DNA of 40,762 nt from JBFWYO01 sp050186335 (lineage in GTDB: Bacteria > Pseudomonadota > Alphaproteobacteria > Bin65), in contig JBFWYO010000043.1 of NCBI GenBank assembly GCA_050186335.1, positions 1-40,762 on the forward strand. The letters run 5' to 3'. The notes under the pieces are model-generated. The model was not told the origin of the DNA. It did no database searches and saw only the letters and a list, made by a program, of their open reading frames with translations. This document shows positions 39,885 to 40,762 of the stretch, one piece after another (the stretch's first letter is position 1; the number at the start of each line of letters is the position of its first letter). The position numbers were made by a program, and so were the translations under genes.

Positions 39885-39913
39885 TTGACTCACCCCGGTG
39901 AAATCCCTAAATA
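39885..39913 (+). promoter_or_regulatory. Likely main rRNA promoter (P2)
   Basis: TTGACT (39885-39890), a 17-nt spacer, and TAAATA (39908-39913). The same -35 hexamer occurs 55 nt upstream. Transcription would start near 39920, about 320 nt before the mature 16S 5' end. Confidence 0.55.
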
Positions 39914-39934
39914 CCGCCTCGCAAACAGCGCGGG

Positions 39935-39954
39935 CCAGCAACCTCGGTTGCCGG
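39935..39954 (+). other. Leader hairpin, possible boxB
   Basis: GCAAC, loop CTCG, GTTGC, with a further CC/GG pair outside an A-C mismatch. It lies about 20-30 nt after the likely P2 start, where a boxB-type hairpin of the rRNA antitermination system could be. Confidence 0.35.
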
Positions 39955-40025
39955 ACGGGCTGTTACGCACTCCAGATTTACGCTGGAATAGCAAGACCCG
40001 TCGGCGACGAGTCGCGGGTTTCGCT

Positions 40026-40035
40026 CGCTCTTTGG
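40026..40035 (+). promoter_or_regulatory. boxA-like antitermination element
   Basis: CGCTCTTTGG resembles boxA (TGCTCTTTAA), the NusB-NusE binding site that lets polymerase read through rRNA genes. The last bases differ from consensus. Confidence 0.4.
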
Positions 40036-40071
40036 ACTAGTGAATATGGGAAGGGATGCGAAGGCGGCGGT

Positions 40072-40087
40072 GTGCCGAAGTCGGCAC
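40072..40087 (+). other. rRNA leader hairpin 1
   Basis: GTGCCG, loop AAGT, CGGCAC: a perfect 6-bp stem in the rRNA leader, 154 nt before the mature 16S start. Confidence 0.45.
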
Positions 40088-40115
40088 TATCTGCTCGCAA
40101 TCGCATCACGCAAAC

Positions 40116-40144
40116 ACGTCCACCGGCTTCGGCTGGTGGAACGT
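40116..40144 (+). other. rRNA leader hairpin 2 with UUCG tetraloop
   Basis: A 9-bp stem (40119-40127 with 40132-40140, one G-U pair) closed by C(UUCG)G, the most stable RNA tetraloop type, extended by ACG/CGT after one bulged A. No U-tract follows, so it is a structural or processing element of the pre-16S leader, not a terminator. Confidence 0.6.
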
Positions 40145-40240
40145 ACCATGTGAACAGCAAGTGCGAGCGGGATACTTCAACCGAACGCGTTGGTCACGGG
40201 ATGGCGTCAGTCATCGCGCGATACACGTTTTCGGCTCAAT

Positions 40241-40762
<522 letters not shown>

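Larger units (their letters stand above)
39488..40240. other. Long leader/intergenic region between M23 gene and 16S rRNA
   Basis: About 750 nt without a protein gene; short open frames here read like noise. It holds, on the plus strand, the rRNA operon promoters, a DnaA box and several leader hairpins (listed separately) and, on the minus strand, the M23 gene promoter, which I could not place. The stretch 39800-39890 is much richer in A and T than the rest of the window. Confidence 0.75.

Noticed and set aside
40119..40140. UUCG hairpin as an intrinsic terminator
   Set aside because: No U-tract follows, and a terminator just before 16S rRNA within its own leader would be counterproductive.

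Overview
The window looks like a stretch of core chromosome from a GC-rich alphaproteobacterium. The right edge carries the first ~520 nt of a 16S rRNA gene with alphaproteobacterial character (GAGTTTGATCCTGGCTCAG start, a short V3 region). The left ~12 kb holds a gene order that is, from memory, familiar in Rhodospirillales-type genomes: ubiG / lysC-ptsP-HTH protein-ispG-hisS-prfA-prmC-DUF4167. I cannot name the genus. I see no phage, plasmid, IS, transposon, CRISPR, tRNA or toxin-antitoxin signature.

Region 1 (1-11.2 kb, all minus strand): a DUF4167 protein cut by the window edge, then prmC, prfA, a glutamyl-tRNA reductase (hemA), hisS, ispG, a RodZ-like HTH membrane protein, ptsP and lysC. 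prmC/prfA and prfA/hemA overlap by 4 nt, and hemA sits 7 nt from hisS, so translation termination, haem precursor supply and tRNA charging are coupled. A C5-pathway hemA is the unusual member, because many alphaproteobacteria make ALA with ALA synthase.

Region 2 (11.4-16.8 kb): ubiG, a YfcG-like GST ended by a GNRA-loop terminator, a TusA-type protein, a CNT nucleoside transporter, a convergent FAD-dependent oxidoreductase, and a histone-deacetylase-like hydrolase.

Region 3 (16.9-23.7 kb, plus strand): xseB-ispA-dxs, then a MATE exporter, tlyA and a TrmA/RlmD-type RNA methyltransferase linked by ATGA overlaps. With ispG and ubiG, the window holds two MEP-pathway enzymes, prenyl chain synthesis and a ubiquinone methyltransferase.

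Region 4 (23.7-39.5 kb): mixed housekeeping and small accessory genes. Minus strand: DUF3592 protein, AhpD-like protein, secreted I78-like protein, aroC, fabI. These are followed by a YihY/BrkB membrane protein, a glycine-zipper surface protein, pdxH, a periplasmic unknown, a FieF-type metal exporter, a fused APH-like/P-loop kinase, two small conserved unknowns, an SDR, a CapA-like protein, an SmtB/CzrA-like metal sensor with its operator and a short atypical CDF transporter, and a membrane-anchored M23 endopeptidase.

Region 5 (39.5 kb to end): a ~750-nt AT-richer rRNA leader with tandem TTGACT -35 elements, one exact DnaA box, several hairpins (one with a UUCG loop), and the partial 16S gene.

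The most interesting points are the divergent GluTR inside the release-factor cluster, the metal-sensor/operator/CDF module with a Cys where the family has His, several starts that look leaderless (TAnnnT exactly 6 nt before ATG), and the DnaA box in the rRNA promoter region. I did not find a clearly new multi-gene system.
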